This document shows, piece by piece, positions 49,201 to 60,600 of a stretch of 64,000 nucleotides of DNA; within the stretch, counting starts at the first letter, position 1, and each line of letters starts with the position of its first letter. Both the position numbers and the translations under genes were made by a program. The stretch comes from Hydractinia symbiolongicarpus (taxonomy: Eukaryota > Cnidaria > Hydrozoa > Anthoathecata > Hydractiniidae): NCBI RefSeq assembly GCF_029227915.1, contig NC_079881.1, positions 21,923,501 through 21,987,500 of the forward strand, written 5' to 3'. The notes beneath the pieces were generated by a model. It made no database searches and was not told the DNA's origin. It was given only the letters and a program-made list of their open reading frames with translations.

Positions 49201-52200
49201 TATTTTACACATAGAATAGTTAATGGACATGTTTATGGCCTATCTCTTCTATCTTTTTTTTTTTTGACATTAAAATCATGTGTTACCTAATTTGTTGTAG
49301 TTAAAAGTAGCAAATTATTATTATCTCTTTTTTTTTCGCACAGATAATATTAATACTGAGATATTAAATATATTAAACATGACATGTGGATAGGTAGGTC
49401 TACAGATATAAACCTTTACTTTAAGGACTCAAAAATGATAAAAAAGTAACAAATAAAAAAATCAGAAATGATACAAATGCTTCCTGTGCTCTTATAATGC
49501 CTCTACCAGTTTGGAAAGCATTCTGGCAGAAAAGGGCATCTTCAGGAAACCTAATTACTGATTTTTGCAGTTGTATAAAGAATATAGTAGTTAACACTGT
49601 CTATTAAAATTAAATTCGTTATTTCTCTCCAGAAACTTCCTTTTACTAAAATCTCGATTATGCTTTGAATACCAAATAAATGGTTATTTTTTCCAATATG
49701 TTAATTCATTCATTGAAATAGGGCTCTTTTCTAAAAAGGGGTCAACTATTAAAGCTTAGAAGCTTTAATAGTCATACTATTTCCAAAACTTACCCAACAC
49801 ACTAGTGAAATTTAGTCAATTTAACACCTCTAGCATGTAAGGCACTGAAAGGAAAAAAGAAATGTACCCTAGTGAATATTCAATTTATATTTTGCTGGTT
49901 TTGGAGCATTTAAAATGAGAATCTCTTGCAAAAAAAAGACAGAAATATTGTAGACATGGCTCAATGAAGATCAGAGATTTTGGTGTAAAAACAGAATATA
50001 GCTTGGTGAAAGTAATAAAAAACTTGTTGAGTCAAAACTAGTTAAAACCTTGACTTTCTGAAAAAGGTTCTGCATATTTATGACATAAACATTATAATTT
50101 TAAACTTTATCCTGATCTTTTTTTCTGCAACAAAACTATGAATAAATTTCATAACCGAAGCTAACCCCTCACTCCGTTGGAAAGAACACGTCAGTAATAA
50201 AGAAAGATCAGAACCATCGAAACATTTGGTTTTGAACACTGATCATCTAATTAATTGGAGAATTTTAAGCAAAACCTCTACAGACAATAGAAAACGGAGG
50301 ATTTTAGAAGTGTTTTTTATCATGTCGTCTAATCCATTCCTTAACAACCAAAAAGATATTAAAAGTTTGTATTTATTTACGTATCGTGTGATGTAAACTC
50401 TATAGGTTCATTATATAGGTTCATTCGTTTTAGTTTTCTAATCTCTTAGGAAAGTTTTATTCTCGCATGGGTTATATATTTTGTCAATAATTATGAAATT
50501 TTAATGATGTATTTAAAGTAGATGATTTTAATTTTTGTATATACCTGAGATGTTACTATGTAACAAAAAGCTTTGTTAAAAATAAAATATTTTTAACATA
50601 TCCGTGTTCTATGTTATATGTTATTACTTGAAAAATAAAATCAAAGCTAAATAGTATTCAAAAAGCCATATATTTGCATCTTTTTCATAACTTATGATAA
50701 AATAAATTTCATTTTTTATGTTCCTATTTTATAAAAAGTTTTGCTTATCAACAACAATTTTTTCATTACCACCACGATGCAACTTTTTATATTTGTGCCT
50801 CGATTATCTGCCTTTTCATGGTCGTACATGCTTTAATTAAAAAGTACCTTACATTTTAATTGTAATATTGCTCGTTCAGTTATTCCTAATAACTGAGAAA
50901 TGGTAGGGCATGGTGGTGCCTAAACCAAACACTCATACTATACTTTGCAGTATGACTGAATAAATATGTCCTGATGGAATATGGGTTGTATTCATCTTAT
51001 CTTATTATATTAGTTAAAAAAAACAATTACTGACCTGCCATCTTTGGAACAACCAGGGGGAGACCATTTAAAGGAGCAATAACTTTCAATATTTGGTGAC
51101 ACATCCTCTCGTTGTAATATTGTTTTATCCAAAAGATAGGCTTGACGTTGTTTAAAATCGCTTTTAAGTAAGGCTTTGGCACTGACACCACCATCATCAT
51201 ATTTACATCTTTTTAAATTTGAAACTATGCTTGATTCAAATTTTAATCCTAAAGATATGCCCACCTTCTTTCGAATATTTGAATTGGTTACCGTCTAACA
51301 AATTTGGTCAAGAAAAACATTAGATAAAGGCAGTAGCGGCATCTGTTTGCACAAATCAAAATTTTGATGGAAATTTGACCTTACAAATATCTAAAAATCA
51401 ATAATTTGCAATTAAGCAACTGCTTGCTATGCACCTGTCTGTCCGTGTGGCAAAATGTTATAGCTATAAGCATAGGCGAAACAACTAGTGTATATATATT
51501 TGTAAGAACTCAAAATTTTTAATAATTTTTTGTATCAATCTACATAATAATACAAAAGTTGTGTTCGTCTGTGATGCAAAAGTTATGTCTCATTTGTTAA
51601 TATTTCTGACGTTACAGCATGACATCAATTCCTTTTGACTGACTTCAATGTACTAATCTTGATGAACCCATTGCATTGCATTTAATAACTTGAAGCCAAA
51701 TAACTTGGAAACGAGGTGGTGATTTCAGTCATTTTTCACAGCATTGATAACTAGGGATAACCTGGGACAAAATTGGGTAAGTTTACAAAATTGGGTAAGT
51801 TTACCAAACCTAGGTGCCCAAATTTGTTTTGGATGGGAAGGTTGATAACGTCATCAAAAACTTTTAAACCCCAATATCTCTTGCATTTCAAGAGATATTG
51901 GGGTTTAATTATAAATTTCATTATTTTCTTACAAAAGACAATTATTTTTTTACAAAGACATTCAAAATAAATAATATAAAAACTAGCATATATAAAAAAT
52001 AACCAAATGATTTTAGAAGAAAACCTAAATTTCAAAAAATATTTTGGCCATTTGATAATTTATATATAAATAGTCACTTTTATTTTTCAAAAATTTTATC
52101 AAGCCTATCAAAACAAAATAAAAAATGAAAAACCATAACAAATATATTATTCAGCTCGATCTTAAACCTATTATCCACAAGAGTTACTTGGTTTTGTAAA

Positions 52201-53951
52201 TTGAACTTATTGTATACATAAAAAAAAAAAAAAAAAAGTTTTATCCCTTTTTAACAGAAAAAAATTTTTTTTTTGAGGGAACTGTACAAAGTAGTCCACC
52301 AAAATCGGATTGTAAGATGTAAATATTTGCGGTTTCTGCCACATAAACTTCACAATTTTTTCTCATTTTAGTCAACAGACGTAATAGCGCATTTTCAAGA
52401 AATAACTTATCTCCTTATCTGAAAACTCTGTATCTAAAAGTCCCTGCAATATTGTATATCAACGTAAATGCATTGGAATACCTATTTTTGAATTTTGATG
52501 TCTTTCTTAACCTGAAATTAATTTTGGATGAGGTGAACTTAACTTCTTTCTTAAATAAATACGAGGAAAAGATTTGCAAATACAGCATTAAATTCACGAA
52601 TTGTGACCTACTAACTAAACTCTGAATATTTTCTCTCACCCATTAAAGTCTTTATAATTTAAATGTTATTGTGATGTGGTTTTAAACTTACAATTGAACT
52701 TAAAGGGTTAAATGGAACCATTTTATCTTATTCCATAAGGCACATTAAGTTTTTTTTCCAAAGTCTAATTTTTTTTCTTTGCGTAAGCATATTTCACAAG
52801 GGTGGGGATAAGCCTGATCCACCGTAAAAAGTGCGGGCGTTTTCAGGCGAGTTACGAGGCTGCCAATAAGCCACATACGGCGTAAAAACTGCGGGCGTTT
52901 TCGGGCGAGTTTGGCGTTTTGAAAAAAATCAAGTTTTTGCCTGAAAACCCCTGAATAGACCCGAACAATGCCCAAAGAAGAAAAGAAAACAGACACTAAT
53001 GATTCAAAAAACTATAAAAATTAAAATAAACTTACTATGTGGTAGTGAAGTTCTTAAAAGAACTGTTTTTGATAGTTTAAAATAAGATTTACTTGATAAA
53101 TAACTTATATATAAACTTTATAAGTCCTTTATCTTCAGGCGCCTTCTTCCAACTATCGTCCTCATGGTATGTTTACAAGGAATTGCATTTCGGGAATGTT
53201 CCGGGCGAGTTGCGGAAAGTGTGGGCGGTTTCCAGGCGACAACCGCCAATTTAATTCGAAAAGTTGCCCGAACTCGACGTTATATATGCGGGTGTTTGCG
53301 GCTTATCGGCACCCTCTTGGCGAGTTTAGTGTTTTCATAAAAATAAGTATTCACCCGAAAAACCAGCATAGACCCGAACAATGCCCTAAAAAAGTGCCTT
53401 GTTCCAACTGTTGTCTGCATGGTATGTTACAAGAAACTGCATTTTGTAATGCCCTGGGTGAGTTCAAGAAAGTGCGGGCGGTTTCGGAGGACAACCGTCA
53501 ATTTAATTCAAAAAGTCGCCCAAACTTGCCCTTAAATGTGCATTCTATATATATGAATAGCTGGTAATTACGTTTTAGATTATGCAATACAACAACAAAT
53601 ACGTACACGTCAGAATAGTTTTTAGGCAATCAGAATGCAATGTGAGTTTAATTAATCAAATAATCTTTTAGTGCTAAAATTTTTCAGAAGAGAAGGAGAG
53701 AAGGATACTAAAACGTAAATGTTGCTATTTGTTAATACAGCAAGCCTGCCATCTTTGCTCCAACTAATAGAATTGTACCATGAGCTTCCGTTACTGTACG
53801 TCAGGCAGTGTAATGAAGGATCTTTTTCTTCCACATCTGTAAGTGCTTCTTCACCCTTTACGTTCATCTCCTCCGCCATCTTTGCTCTTCTCGCGCGGTC
53901 AGAAATGCCGTGCTTGCTACATGTACATTTTGCCTGGGGGTGTATTTTCAT
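43239..53951 (-). CDS. GTF3C4: GTF3C4 (TFIIIC90), Pol III transcription factor
   Basis: Subunit of TFIIIC, which binds tRNA-gene internal promoters and recruits TFIIIB and RNA polymerase III in the nucleus. Exons (minus): 53951-53709, 51294-51035, 47276-46750, 46519-46359, 46190-45989, 45390-45239, 45138-44900, 44515-44346, 43837-43239. All phases agree, giving 850 aa (human about 820). The N-terminal half is beta-propeller-like with WD-type repeats (ISWSKDGRLAV; FKWSPPGCSKDGRCCMATLGVNGSVYI; LTASGGATQYF). The last exon encodes the TFIIIC zinc-finger domain (CPYCDSD, VCANNH, CMGCRK, CPFCGC). The first donor (GTATCC) is weak. A later Met (about 53879) is an alternative start. The long introns after exons 1 and 2 contain repeats. 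It is head to head with ZNF598. Confidence 0.93.
48330..49075. repeat. Dispersed repeat R1, copy B (in GTF3C4 intron 2)
   Basis: It matches copy A at 1-520 along most of its length and includes a partial internal duplication (48330-48530 resembles the later part of the unit). It carries TGACGTCA at 48641, 48749 and 48996 and ends CCACGGGCTTTATCAACTAG. ORF 48236-48511 is repeat translation. Confidence 0.85.
51680..51907. repeat. Dispersed repeat R1, copy C, with hairpin end
   Basis: It shares GAAACGAGGTGGTGA, AACTAGGGA and TTGGGTAAGTTT with copies A and B. TTGGGTAAGTTTAC is locally duplicated. It ends in a perfect 18-base inverted repeat, TAAACCCCAATATCTCTT and its complement, at 51865-51882 and 51890-51907. 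It lies in GTF3C4 intron 1. Confidence 0.8.
52790..53545. repeat. Tandem GC-rich repeat, about 255-bp period
   Basis: Two clear direct copies (from about 53141 and 53396) share TTCCAACT, CATGGTATG, GTGCGGGCGGTTTC-like and CAATTTAATTC blocks. A third, more diverged copy at 52790-52985 shares GCGGGCGTTTTC and GACCCGAACAATGCCC. It sits in GTF3C4 intron 1 and has higher GC than its surroundings. Its ORFs (for example 53169-53567) have no domains. Confidence 0.8.
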
Positions 53952-54600
53952 TATACTTGAAGTAATACCTTAATTTAATCTATTTTTTAGTACAATTCAT
54001 TTTTACATTAAAAGAGGTATAAAAGTAACTAATGTACCCCCGGTAATATTTGTACCAACTTATGCTGTATACATTGGTTCGATCCTTCTTGCCCTCTTTT
54101 TTTTAATTAATATTTCTAATCAGGCAGTCACACTGTTTACTTTTATATAAAAGAGAAATTTTCTAATTTGGATGTAAATTTCTGCTCTCGTAACATGTTT
54201 TATATGAACTGGTAAACATGGAGTTTGTATTCGACCAATGTGTCTGGGGATTACATTTTCATATGGTTTTTATCTTTATATAATTTTGGTTCAATAAATT
54301 CCTTTCAAAAATTAATGACATTACATTTTAAAAATCAGTCCCACCATAAACAAAAACTAATACGTTTTTCGTTGTTAAAAAATAAAAAGTCAGAACCAAC
54401 TTAAGTTATTGACTATCAGTTTCCCGGCCATCGTGCAAAACGTTTACTAGGGCCGTAGTATGGACCATCGCAACATCAGCGAATTGGTTGGTGAAATACT
54501 TCTAGTCAAAGCAGTGAGCTCTGTATTTTTTTATTTTATAAATTTGTCTTTAGCTAGCTAGTTGAAGTTTTTACTCGGATTACTATACCTAGCAGTTAAG
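53952..54600. promoter_or_regulatory. Bidirectional promoter, GTF3C4 / ZNF598
   Basis: About 650 bases separate the two divergent start codons. A CCAAT-type motif (CCAACCAATT on the minus strand) lies near 54481-54490, and other CCAAT/ATTGG-type matches are near 54233. No TATA box is evident. The shared-promoter role is inferred from the spacing. Confidence 0.6.
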
Positions 54601-57600
54601 ATGTCTACTGCTTCCTTTAAAGACCAAGGAACGAAAAGTAAAATTCTTAGGGAGCGTTCTGTTTCGGAATCAAAAGATGGAAATTGTGTACTTTGTGTTG
54701 AAAAAGCTTCATATTTTGCTGTGGGGGTGTGCGATCATCCGATTTGTTATAAATGTTCAGCCCGAATGAGGGTACTTTCAAACCAGTTTTATTGTGCGGC
54801 ATGCAGGGCTGAGATGGATCAGGTATGTGAAAATATATGCAGTAGTGTATTTTTTCTTTGATTTGTCAGTTTTTTTGCGCCCTGCTTAGCGGGATATCGC
54901 CGCTAAGATTCAGAATAAATCTTGGAAGGCTCAGGGGGGTTTTGTAGATAAATGTTATCGGAATTGATGACCAGAGCAATAATGCTCGTGAATGACAAAG
55001 AATTTTTAGGCCACAAACAAATTTTTAAAATTTCTTAATCCTTAGCAGATTTTTTTTTTTAAAACTTCAGACTCCCTTCCCCCTTAGCAGCGATATCCCG
55101 CTAACTGGGCCCAAAAATTTTTTTGAAGGCCCCCTTTAATTAGCACTTCCTGTTTAAACCCACTGAATTTATCTTATCCATTTACATTTGAATGATTTAT
55201 GGCAGTATCTTAATTGATTTACACTTGAAAACTTTACAGCAGTATCAACTCACTGGGGAATAATACTTAATCCAGTGGTTGATCTGCTGTAAAATATATC
55301 AATAGGCCAATATGCTGCAAAAGTGGGTTTGCCCATATACAGCCAGGGTTTACATGTACCTTCAAAACTTATTTACGGCTATGATGAAGAGCTATCGTCT
55401 AGTCTTCATAAGTACAGGTATGTTCAGGCCTCGTCAGGAATGCCGTGCGATCGCACGCGCACACACCCACACATGCCATGTTTGAATGTTCCTATGCGAT
55501 CTTCGCACGCCAAAAAAACATTAAATACCTCAGGTGTGCACTAATCACACACTAAAATAAATAATGTTCTGTTCAATGAATGCGCACAGGAATAATATAA
55601 AGTGCCGATCGTGAGTGAAGCTACACATCTTTGAGAGTATGAGTACAAATAAATGTGAGAAAAATAACTCAGAGTGAGAGTACAATGCGAGTGCAAGTAA
55701 AATAAATAAGAGTAATCAATAATTAAACTACTCGCAAGTAAATCTTTAAAAAAATATATCATGTTACTTGCGAGTTATATTAAAGAAAAACAGAGACATT
55801 AATTTTAATTCACCATTTAAATTTTTTTTTAATTTAGCTGCTCTTTTGAAATTAATAATAAATTTTAAAATTCAACTTTTCCGTCTTTTACTTCTTTAAA
55901 TGCTTTCGCTAATTTCGTTATATGAAATCACTTCCAGCATGTTCTTTCGCAGAAATCACTTCCAGCATGTTCTTTCGCAAGCACAGAGTCAGCATGATAT
56001 CTAATTATAGTTATGGTGATCAATTGCCACATGCAGACTTTGCTTTCTTATTATTTTTCAACAAACATTCCTTAACAACTCAGACAACAATCTGTATAGT
56101 TTTAAAACATCGCCAAATAAACAGGACGTCACAAAGCTTGTTATTGTTTTGTTTAGGGGGGAATGTTTTAAGATCGAAGCAAAATAATAACGTGAGGGAT
56201 TTTTTATAAAAAAACAGTTTAATATTTAATGATATATTTTTTTTGAAAAATATAAAAAAAAAAAATATTTACCTCTAAAAAAATATTTACAAAAAAGTTA
56301 TTAACTGAAAGAGTTTTATGACTGTAACTTGCATGTTTTATAATTTTTCTTTGTTCTGTTGCTACGTCGTATACTTTTTTTCTTCAAAAATAATGAATAA
56401 TGAACGCATCACACATTTTAGTTTCGTCACAACAAATTACCAGCTTTTTATAACATGGCAAAAATTAGTGTTGCTGTATGCGAGTTCTATGATTATTTGA
56501 AAAAAAAATGGAACAAAAATGAGCACACGCCATTGAAGATTATGCCGTGCGAACAACGCATGCCTCAAAATTATTAAGAAGTATCATGACGTGCGAAGCT
56601 CGCACTCCAGCATTTTTCTTCCTGACGAGGCCTGTATGTTCGTACACCAATATGGCCATTTGTCACCTGTACGGCACAAATAGACCCTGGGTGAACAGAG
56701 AAAACAACCAAAATCGCCCATTCACGGCCATTTCGCCCTAAACCGGCCACCAATTATTTTTCTTAATAGACACTCTAATCTGGTCATCATAGTATAATCT
56801 GCAATAGACAGTACAGGATCTTTCCCCGATCGAGTGAGTGCGCAACCACCCGATCGGAAGAGACTTACCTGAATCAGGTGAGTATTTTTCTTGCTTAAAA
56901 TTGCTTTTTAAAGTCATAAACTTATTTTGCGCTGTTTCACTGATAAAAAAAATCACCGTGCCGTTCCAATGCTATTGATGATTTCTTAAGTTGGATTGAC
57001 TACATGGTGGATATTTTCAGTCTAGGTTGCACATGTTGTGCCTCTGAAGCTTATTTTAGTTGTCTTATAGACATGTGCTTGGAATTAGTTTAGTAAGAAG
57101 CCAGTATAGCAAGCTATATAGAGAAAAATGTGCATATTTTTTATCATATCTGACACAAAGTATAGTAGAGAAATATTGATATCTTTAACATAGCTAGTTA
57201 GCTGTCTCTAGAGATTAAGCTGACTAGATGTTAGGCAAGAACTAAGTCTCTCCCAAGCAAATTTGATTTGTTTATGTATTTAGCTAGCTAAAAATTTACC
57301 GCCAGTTATGACTCACTCAATCGGGTGGTCATGAAAAATTGCTGCCAGTGCCGACTCACTCAATCGAGTGGTTAACTCAATCGGGGGACACTCACCCGAT
57401 CAGGGAAAGATCCCGTACTGATAGAGGGAATTAAACGTTCTTATATGCCAACTGTTAACGCTCCCAAAATGCTTCAAATTCATTTCCGGTCCCCTAAACC
57501 CTGTTAGCTTAGTTTGTGACCCGCCCGGGGTCTATTTTTAACACGGGACCCACCCTGTGATTGTTTCATCACGATTAAAGATAGGAAAATGAAGAATGTC

Positions 57601-60600
57601 AAAGAAAACAATAACAACAGGTTGTTTATTACAATATTTATTATTAAAATGAAACTTTACATTGTTTAAAGCATTAAATCCACCTAAATGTATGTGGCCG
57701 TTTGGGCGCCATTTTTTTAACATGGAAATGTCTTGGGTCTATTATTTCCAATCCTTTAAGGGGGATAGAAAACTGTTAACAGGGTGGCTAAAGGACAGCA
57801 CCATGTATGTAATTCGCACAGAGTTGATTGAATTTTCTCTATTCACAACTTTTCATGAGAGTTTCAAGAATTTTTGAAAAAAATAGAAACCAACATTGAC
57901 AAATTAAGTGGTTGAATTGATAGACTTTAGTTTTTTTGAAGCTAAAAGATTAAGTGTTTCAAACAAGAAATTAACCTATAGCATTGTAATAAATAAATGA
58001 AGGTTATATGTACATAATTTATAATCCCTGGCCGTAGTTGGTGCTGTAACAAATAATTTTCCTGGTGAAAATGCCACGTATTACAACTTTCGATTGAGGG
58101 GAAACACGGACTTTTCAACCTCTCACAAGTATGTATCTAAGTTAAACTAAAGCTAAATTGGCAAAACTCTCCTAACTACAAATTGAAGGCTTAAAGTAGG
58201 AAAACAAAGCTACGAAAAGTTCAAAGAGTTTGCTTCGTAATCACAATGTCCATGATTTTGTTCATAGCGCAGGCATGTTTGGGCCATGTGAAGGGAGATT
58301 GGGTGAACAATGCTGTAGTGTCTGTATTCTGTATAAATATTTGGAATCATAATAATAACTCTAACAAAATGTTTTTCCACTTTAGGTTGTCTTCTGCAAA
58401 AATGTTAGAAGATTTACGGACTTCAAGGTAGAAGATATGATGCAAAAATCAAAGTATGGAATTCGATTTGAAAATAAAACAGTTAAAGATGCGTACGAGG
58501 CTTTGGTATCTAACGCTTGCACTGAATGTGGCGAAAAAGAGTCTCCTTTTGGTTCTCTTAAAGACTTAAAGAGTCACATTAGAAAGGTGCATGAGAAACA
58601 ATTCTGTCAAATCTGTATCGACAACTTAAGCTTGTTTTCAAGAGAATTGAAATTGTACACAAAGAGGGACTTAGTTCATCATCGCAAAGAAGGTGACAAA
58701 GATGAACGTTCACATCGTGGTCATCCTGAATGCAAGTTTTGTGATGACCGCTTTTTTGATAACGATGCTCTTTTACTGCACTTGCGTAAAAACCACTTTT
58801 GGTGTCATTTTTGTGAACATGATGGCAAGCAGGATTATTATGATGTTTATCGAGATCTAAGAAAGCACTTTTCATCTGCACACTATTTATGTGATGAAGG
58901 TAAGTGCTGGATCATGTATTTTCTTTTCGCAAAATCAATAGAAGTGACTTATCACCTTAAAATGACCAAGTTGAATTTATCATTTTTCAAAATTTATACT
59001 TTTATTGTTTGTTTTTAAGAATAGGAAATTGTCTTAAGGTAAATGTAGCCTTTGTGAATGAGAAACAGTACAGCTATATAATCGTTATCTTCCAAGCCAC
59101 TTTGTCATGTTTTATTTCTTATTACCGAGAAAAACAAATTAAAATACTTGTCTTCGAATTACTGGAGAAGTTGAAAAACATGAATTCTTAACACACTAGA
59201 AGCCATAAAGCTTTTTCCAGAGATTATATTGAAGTCAAAACACTTTGACAGTTAGACCATTGTTTGAAGTGTAGCATTAAGTTCATTCCAGCTGCTAGCT
59301 CTACTCCATGTCGGTAAACATCATGTGCATAAAATCCCAGTTACAATTTTAAATGTTCGAATTTAATCTCAGGAAAACATTGTTTTTAACTTGCTTTATA
59401 TTTTCCACCAGCTTATAATTTGTGTGACTCTTTTATTAGGCAACTGTTTCAATGAAAAGTTTACGTCGGTTTTTCGTGACAAGATTGACTACCAAGCGCA
59501 TAAACTTGCAGCGCACGGTAAAAAGTTGAGTAAACTGGAAGCGAAAGAAGCAAGAAAGATTGACATCGACTACAAGTAAGCTGTCATTCTGGGAATAAAA
59601 TTTTAACCACAAAATGAGTGTATATAAGTTTCAATCCTGCTTTACTTTCTAAGCATTCGAGTGTATGCTTTACTTTTTTAATAATTTTCCCCTTTTTTGT
59701 CCTTAATGGCTTAAATTATGGAAAATTAATATCACCAGAAAATACAGTTTATATAAATTCTTTTTTAGGATGTACTCGCTGTTTTTATGAGAATAGTGTG
59801 TTTACGTTGCGGCCTCCTTGTTCTTATATAATGTTTTAATAAAATAAAGGAGAAATAATGTGAGAAAACTGTATAATAAAAAACAAAAAAAACAAAGTTA
59901 ACCTGCATAGGCTCCTTTTTACTGGGGAAAAGGGTAAGGGCGGTGCAGCTCCAACCCACCCCTCTATATTTTGCTTTTCTGTTTATGGAGGAGTACATTG
60001 GTTTAGTCGTTTTTTTCCATGGAACATCAAAAATTGGTATTTACGTCTGCTGGTTTATTTAAAAATCTAAAATTGTACTATTATGTTATGTACTAGTCTT
60101 TTTTATATGGCGCTTTCTATATGTCGCACAATTAAATATCTCGCAAACACAGTTGTCCTGACAGCTATTATGTACTAAACAAGGCAGTTGTTAATGACAA
60201 AAAGATTTACAAGATTTCCATGTAAACTGGATTTACAATAAGCTCCCAAAAATTTTACCGCGAGGGTTTTTATATACAGTGGGGAAGTAGTTGTAGAATT
60301 ATTATATTAACATTATTTTCTCTTTTAGCTTTCGCGGTCGTCAACAACAATCAGGTGTTGTAAATGGTTCCGATTACGAAGATGTTCGAAAGGAAGAACA
60401 CAGCAAACGCCGAGGAGCAGGTGGAGCGAGGCATCGATATCATCGCGATCATCGAGGCACTTTGAATTATTATGACTACGAGAACGTTGAAAAGGACAGA
60501 AGGGAGTTTCAGGGAAAAACAAGAAGACATGAAGCTGAAGAAGTCAATAATAGGTATGTGTTAGCAAGTACCTTTTAATTTGTATGTGTGAGCAAGTACC

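Noticed and set aside
53169-53567. 132-residue cysteine-containing ORF
   Set aside because: Made of the 255-bp tandem repeat in GTF3C4 intron 1; the cysteines follow the repeat and match no domain.
55343-55417. Possible extra ZNF598 exon with AG/GT borders (75 nt)
   Set aside because: In the required phase it has a stop codon. Exon 1 joins exon 2 directly in phase 0 and gives the conserved VVF sequence after the RING.
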